Shown: in pieces, positions 60,139 through 64,000 of the stretch | Layout: every line of letters begins with the position of its first letter | How positions within the stretch are numbered: the first letter of the stretch is position 1 | Assembly (NCBI RefSeq): GCF_017948485.1 | Contig: NZ_JAFFSX010000007.1 | Coordinates: 186,001 to 250,000 of the forward strand | From: Streptomyces sp. GESEQ-35 | Lineage (GTDB): Bacteria; Actinomycetota; Actinomycetes; Streptomycetales; Streptomycetaceae | DNA: 64,000 nt | Reading direction: 5' to 3' | Made by a program: the position numbers and the translations under genes | Notes under the pieces: generated by a model | What the model saw: only the letters and a program-made list of their open reading frames with translations | Database searches by the model: none | Told to the model about the DNA's origin: nothing

Positions 60139-61728
60139 ATGACTACCCCTGCCGTCCCCGAAGCTCCCCGGATACCGGAAGCCGTCCACCGGCGCCGCTG
60201 GGCGATCCTCGGCGTCCTGATGCTGAGCCTGCTGATCGTGGTGCTCGACAACTCCATCCTGAACGTCGCCATCAAGACGATCTCGACCCCCGCTCCGACC
60301 GGTCTGGGCGCCACCCAGAGCGAGCTGGAGTGGGCGATCAACTCCTACACCCTGGTCTTCGCCGGTCTGCTCTTCACGGCCGGCCTCCTCGGCGACCGCC
60401 TGGGCCGCAAGAAGGTCCTGCTCGGCGGCCTCGTCCTGTTCGGCATCGGATCCGCCCTCGCCGCCTCGTCCGGTACGCCCGGCGAGCTGATCACCTTCCG
60501 TGCGGTGATGGGCTTCGGTGCCGCCTTCGTCATGCCGGCCACCCTCGCCGTCCTCATGCACGTCTTCGAGCGCGAGGAGCAGCCGAAGGCCATCGGCATC
60601 TGGGCGGGCGGCGTCGGTCTCGCCATCGCCATCGGCCCGATCACCGGCGGTGTCCTCCTGGACCACTTCTGGTGGGGCTCGGTCTTCCTCATCAACGTGC
60701 CGATCGTGATCGTCGCGGTCGCGCTGATGGTGTGGCTCGTCCCGGACTCCCGCGACCCGAAGCCCGGCCGGATCGACCCGGTCGGCGTGGTCCTGTCGGT
60801 GGTGGGCCTGGTCCTGCTCGTCTACGGCATCATCAAGGGCGGCCAGCTCGCCGACTTCGCCGACCCGCAGGTGCTGGCGACGATCGGTGCGGGCCTCGCC
60901 GTACTCGTCGGCTTCGTCGTGTTCGAGGCGCGCAGCGACCATCCGTCCATCGACGTCAAGTACTTCAAGAACAAGGTCTTCTCGGCCGCGATCGCCGCCA
61001 TCGCGCTGGTCTTCTTCGCGCTGATGGGCGTGACCTTCTTCTCCGTCTTCTACACCCAGAGCGTGCGCGGCTACTCGCCACTGGAGACCGGTCTGCTGAT
61101 GCTGCCGCTGGCCGTCGCGCAGCTGATCTTCGCGCCGAGGGCCCGGCTGGTGGTGGACCGCTTCGGCTACAGGGCGACGACCACGGCCGGGATGCTGATC
61201 ATCGCCGCGATGCTGGCCGCGTTCGCCACGCTGGAGGCGGACACGCCGATCTGGATCCTCGAGGTGATCTTCTTCTTCATGGGCACCGGCATGGCCCACA
61301 TCATGACCCCGACCAGCGTCGTCATCATGCAGGCCCTGCCCCGCGAGAAGGCCGGCTCCGCCTCCGCCCTCAGCAACACCTTCCGCCAGGTCGGCGGCGC
61401 CCTGGGCATCGCGGTGCTCGGCTCCGTCCTGTCGACGGCCTACCGCACGGGCATCGAGGACAAGCTGGCCGTCCTGCCCGCGGGCCTGCGCCACACCGCC
61501 GGCGAGTCCATCGAGGCCACGCTCGGCGTCGCAGCGAAGCTCGGCCCCCAGGGCCGGTCCCTCATCACCCCCGCCAACGACGCCTTCCTGCACGCCATGC
61601 ACCTCACCGCGCTGTGTGGGGCGGGGGTCGCGCTGATCGGAGCCGTCGTGGTGGGCCTGTTCCTGCCGGGGAAGATGACGGCACCGCAGGAGGGCAAGGA
61701 GCAGCAGGAGTTGGTGGCGGCCGAGTAA
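60139..61728 (+). CDS. MFS drug exporter, DHA2 (EmrB/QacA) family
   Basis: A 529-residue transporter with 14 predicted membrane helices: V-L-D-N-S-I-L-N-V-A (motif D1) in helix 1, G-L-L-G-D-R-L-G-R-K-K (motif A), and G-P-I-T-G-G-V-L-L (motif C). It exports cationic drugs or a made antibiotic. The operator just upstream and the TetR gene downstream suggest substrate-induced expression. ATG 60139. Confidence 0.92.
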   Translation: MTTPAVPEAPRIPEAVHRRRWAILGVLMLSLLIVVLDNSILNVAIKTISTPAPTGLGATQSELEWAINSYTLVFAGLLFTAGLLGDRLGRKKVLLGGLVLFGIGSALAASSGTPGELITFRAVMGFGAAFVMPATLAVLMHVFEREEQPKAIGIWAGGVGLAIAIGPITGGVLLDHFWWGSVFLINVPIVIVAVALMVWLVPDSRDPKPGRIDPVGVVLSVVGLVLLVYGIIKGGQLADFADPQVLATIGAGLAVLVGFVVFEARSDHPSIDVKYFKNKVFSAAIAAIALVFFALMGVTFFSVFYTQSVRGYSPLETGLLMLPLAVAQLIFAPRARLVVDRFGYRATTTAGMLIIAAMLAAFATLEADTPIWILEVIFFFMGTGMAHIMTPTSVVIMQALPREKAGSASALSNTFRQVGGALGIAVLGSVLSTAYRTGIEDKLAVLPAGLRHTAGESIEATLGVAAKLGPQGRSLITPANDAFLHAMHLTALCGAGVALIGAVVVGLFLPGKMTAPQEGKEQQELVAAE

Positions 61729-61778
61729 GGACGTGCCCGGGGGAGAATCACCTCAGGCCACAGAAGGGACGGAGCAAC

Positions 61779-62411
61779 GTGAGCAGCCTCGGCGGGAGCC
61801 AGTTCAAGCAGGAGGGCCCCGCACGGGGCCGCCCTCGCAGCGAAGCCGTGGAGCGTGCCATCGTCGAGGGCGTCGTGAAGCTCCTGGAGGAGGGCGTACC
61901 GCTCGCGGAACTGTCCATCGAGCGCATCGCCCGCACCGCCGGTGTCGGCAAGGCCACCATCTACCGTCGCTGGAGCGGCAAGGAGGAGCTCTTCGTCGAC
62001 GTCGTGCGCACGGCTGAGCCACCGGATCCCGAACTTCCCGGCGTGTCGATGCGCGACGACCTCGTGGCCCTCCTCGAACAGCTGCGCAGGCGTGGGCTGA
62101 TGACCCGTTCCTCCGCGCTTCTGCACAACGTCCACGCCCAGATGAAGAGCAGCCCGAAGATCTGGGCGGCGTACGAGAACGCCGTCATCGGCCCCCGCCG
62201 CAGGCTCGGCCGCGAAGTCCTGCGCCGCGGTCAGGAGAACGGCGAGCTGCGCACGGACGTCGACATCGAGGTGCTGCACGACATCATCGTCGGCCCCATG
62301 CTGGTCAGGGCCGTCATGCGCCCGGACGCCGAACTCCCCGACGGCCTCGCCGAACAGATCGTCGACACACTGCTCGAAGGAGTACGGCCCGTCAGTTCGC
62401 CGCCCGCGTAA
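61779..62411 (+). CDS. TetR-family regulator, likely repressor of the DHA2 exporter
   Basis: A 210-residue regulator: helix-turn-helix around I-E-R-I-A-R-T-A-G-V-G-K-A-T-I-Y-R-R-W (about 47-65), TetR_C-type ligand domain with L-H-D-I-I-V-G-P-M-L. GTG 61779 follows GGACGGAG. It starts 51 bases after the exporter, so both are read together and the palindrome at 60090 would control both. Confidence 0.9.
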   Translation: MSSLGGSQFKQEGPARGRPRSEAVERAIVEGVVKLLEEGVPLAELSIERIARTAGVGKATIYRRWSGKEELFVDVVRTAEPPDPELPGVSMRDDLVALLEQLRRRGLMTRSSALLHNVHAQMKSSPKIWAAYENAVIGPRRRLGREVLRRGQENGELRTDVDIEVLHDIIVGPMLVRAVMRPDAELPDGLAEQIVDTLLEGVRPVSSPPA

Positions 62412-62597
62412 CCCGCATGTGCGCGTTACGTCACAGAGCGCGCTTTCCATACCTGCGACCGGAACTGGCGGCGCCGACTTGTACGTCCTCGTGCCCGTAC
62501 GGCCGTCAGGAGACGGCATGAACGGAACCGAAAATCCCCTAGGGTCTGTAGGACACGGGGGACGGACGGTGTGCACGGCAGGTAGTGAGGCGACGGT

Positions 62598-63650
62598 ATG
62601 GCGCAGCAGGCATACGTGACGGAGACGGACAGCGACGGCTCGGGGCCCGAGTCGCGGACTCCCCGGTTCCGGCGCCTGCTCGGCCGGATGACGGCCGGCT
62701 GGCGCGGCGACCCCCGGATCTGGCGCCGGGGCCTCGTCGTGGCCGTACTCGCGCTGCTGCTGGCCCTGGTGATGGTGCTGCACTCGCGCATCCCGAACGC
62801 GATCGGCAACCTGGGCAGCCTCACGGAGACGTTCCTGCCCTGGCTGGGACTGGCCATCCCGGTGCTGCTCCTGCTGGGGCTGGTACGGAAGTCGCTGACC
62901 GCGTTGATCGCGGTGCTGGTTCCGGCGATCGTGTGGCTGAACATCTTCGGCGGCCTGCTCACCGACAAGACCGGCGCCGGCGGCGACCTCACGGTGGCCA
63001 CGCACAACGTCAACGCCGACAACGCCGACCCGGCCGGCACCGCCCGTGACGTGGCCGCCTCCGGCGCCGACGTGGTGGCCCTGGAGGAGCTGACCGGCGC
63101 GGCTGTGCCGACGTACGAGGACGCGCTGGCGTCGACGTACAAGTACCACTCGGTGGAGGGCACCGTCGGGCTGTGGAGCAAGTACCCGCTCACCGGTGTC
63201 CAGTCCGTCGACATCAAGCTGGGCTGGACGCGTGCCATGCGCGCCACCGTGACCACGCCCGCCGGGCAGATCGCGGTGTACGTCGCCCACCTCCCGTCGG
63301 TGCGCGTGAAGCTGGAGGCCGGGTTCACCGCCCGGCAGCGCGACAAGAGCGCCGACGCGCTCGGCGAGGCCATCGCCGACGAGAAGCTGACGAAGGCCGT
63401 GCTGCTCGGCGACCTCAACGGCACGATGAACGACCGCGCGCTGAACGCCGTCACCGCCCAGATGCGCTCCACGCAGGGCGCGGCGGGCAGCGGGTTCGGG
63501 TTCAGCTGGCCGGCGTCGTTCCCGATGGCGCGGATCGACCAGATCATGGTGAAGGGCGTCGAGCCGATGAGCTCGTGGACGCTGCCGGAGACGGGGAGCG
63601 ACCATCTGCCGGTGGCGGCGCGTGTGAAGGTCGACACAGCCGCTTCCTGA
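62598..63650 (+). CDS. Membrane-anchored endonuclease/exonuclease/phosphatase-family protein
   Basis: A 350-residue protein: charged start, three membrane helices (about 46-62, 78-96, 100-118), then an EEP domain outside: T-H-N-V-N-A-D-N, E-E-L (metal site), L-G-D-L-N-G-T, and G-S-D-H-L-P-V (catalytic His). It could be a secreted phosphodiesterase, nuclease or lipid phosphatase. ATG 62598. Confidence 0.87.
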   Translation: MAQQAYVTETDSDGSGPESRTPRFRRLLGRMTAGWRGDPRIWRRGLVVAVLALLLALVMVLHSRIPNAIGNLGSLTETFLPWLGLAIPVLLLLGLVRKSLTALIAVLVPAIVWLNIFGGLLTDKTGAGGDLTVATHNVNADNADPAGTARDVAASGADVVALEELTGAAVPTYEDALASTYKYHSVEGTVGLWSKYPLTGVQSVDIKLGWTRAMRATVTTPAGQIAVYVAHLPSVRVKLEAGFTARQRDKSADALGEAIADEKLTKAVLLGDLNGTMNDRALNAVTAQMRSTQGAAGSGFGFSWPASFPMARIDQIMVKGVEPMSSWTLPETGSDHLPVAARVKVDTAAS

Positions 63651-63728
63651 AAGGCCCTGTCAGAGGGGTTTCGGTGGATCGCTGCAACCGAGGCTTAACC
63701 TCGCGGAATACTGGCCCTGAGAGGCTTT

Positions 63729-63759
63729 GTTCCGTACATGAACTTAATGTGTACGGAAC
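63729..63759. promoter_or_regulatory. Inverted repeat upstream of the last MFS gene
   Basis: GTTCCGTACA and TGTACGGAAC are perfect 10-base inverted arms with an 11-base centre, 30 bases before the MFS start. A probable repressor binding site covering a -10 like TAATGT. Confidence 0.65.
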
Positions 63760-63789
63760 TCCGCTCCTCTTGAAAGGCTCAGGCACCTC

Positions 63790-64000
63790 ATGCCCCTGGC
63801 CCTGCTCGCCCTCGCCGTGGGCGCCTTCGGCATCGGCACCACCGAGTTCGTGATGATGGGCCTGCTGCCCGACGTCGCGGACGACCTGAACATCTCGATC
63901 CCCACCGCCGGCCACCTCGTCTCCGCGTACGCGCTCGGCGTCGTCATCGGCGCCCCGCTGCTCGCCGCCGTCACCGCGCGCATGTCCCGGCGCACGGTGC
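63790..64000 (+). CDS. MFS transporter, 5' part (runs off the window)
   Basis: The first 70 residues of an MFS transporter: helix 1 with G-I-G-T-T-E-F-V-M-M-G-L-L-P, helix 2 and motif A start (A-R-M-S-R-R). The G-T-T-E-F-V pattern is typical of the DHA1 sugar-efflux/arabinose-efflux group. ATG 63790. The rest is outside. Confidence 0.8.
   Translation, partial: MPLALLALAVGAFGIGTTEFVMMGLLPDVADDLNISIPTAGHLVSAYALGVVIGAPLLAAVTARMSRRTV

Noticed and set aside
60091..61602. 503-codon minus-strand frame opposite the DHA2 exporter
   Set aside because: Asp/Gln/Glu/Arg/His-rich antisense composition and no start signal; the plus-strand exporter is unambiguous.

Overview
The window is high-GC actinobacterial DNA, almost certainly a Streptomyces chromosome. 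The signs are GC-rich third codon positions, many GTG starts with 4-base start/stop overlaps, a complete mce operon, a BTAD/NB-ARC/TPR regulator, an F420:NADPH oxidoreductase, a LAxTG sortase signal and DmdR/IdeR-type iron boxes. No tRNA, rRNA, CRISPR array, integrase or insertion sequence was recognised.

Layout. (a) 1-2778 is the 3' end of a DISARM-type phage-defence operon: the tail of a gene that is probably the drmA helicase, then drmB and drmC. (b) 3155-4716 holds a membrane protein and a cytochrome-b-fused molybdopterin oxidoreductase. (c) 4941-15923, minus strand, is a full mce lipid/sterol importer operon read mceG, yrbEA, yrbEB, mceA to mceF, then two Mce-associated membrane proteins, mostly joined by 4-base overlaps. 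Just upstream on the same strand is an ECF sigma factor (16065-17075) whose membrane-linked tail has the same Pro-Glu-Val-Pro repeats as MceE. (d) 17130-31469 is a mixed set: MazG-like, DoxX, aldo/keto reductase, MacB-type exporter, SDR, PhoD phosphatase, Gfo/Idh/MocA dehydrogenase, Bcr/CflA exporter, beta-lactamase-like hydrolase, Rsm22, S37 peptidase and a DUF6243-like protein. (e) 31579-33112 is a TetR gene with two palindromic operators and a PrimPol-like protein.

(f) 33151-47307 is an iron/heme acquisition region. It contains efeO-efeB-efeU-lipoprotein, hmuU-hmuV, two HtaA haem-binding surface proteins (one membrane-anchored, one with a sortase signal) and a haem oxygenase. Three sites resembling the DmdR iron box lie upstream of efeO, between hmuU and htaA, and upstream of hmuO, which suggests one iron-starvation regulon. 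No haem-binding HmuT lipoprotein is present. Between the HtaA genes and hmuO lie a PhzF-like gene and a two-gene module: a CHAT (caspase-like) protease with N-terminal zinc ribbons, and a small membrane protein resembling the EACC1 component of actinobacterial conflict systems. This module is the best candidate here for an uncharacterised immunity or cell-suicide system.

(g) 47479-64000 carries map, transporters, a sialidase-like protein, F420:NADPH oxidoreductase, a site-2-type protease, the large BTAD regulator facing a DrrAB-type ABC exporter, panB, a DHA2 drug exporter with a 31-bp operator followed by its likely TetR repressor, a membrane-anchored endonuclease/exonuclease/phosphatase protein, and the start of another MFS transporter running off the end.

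All functions are inferred from motifs and context read by eye; no database search was run. Residue numbers are counted from the starts given.
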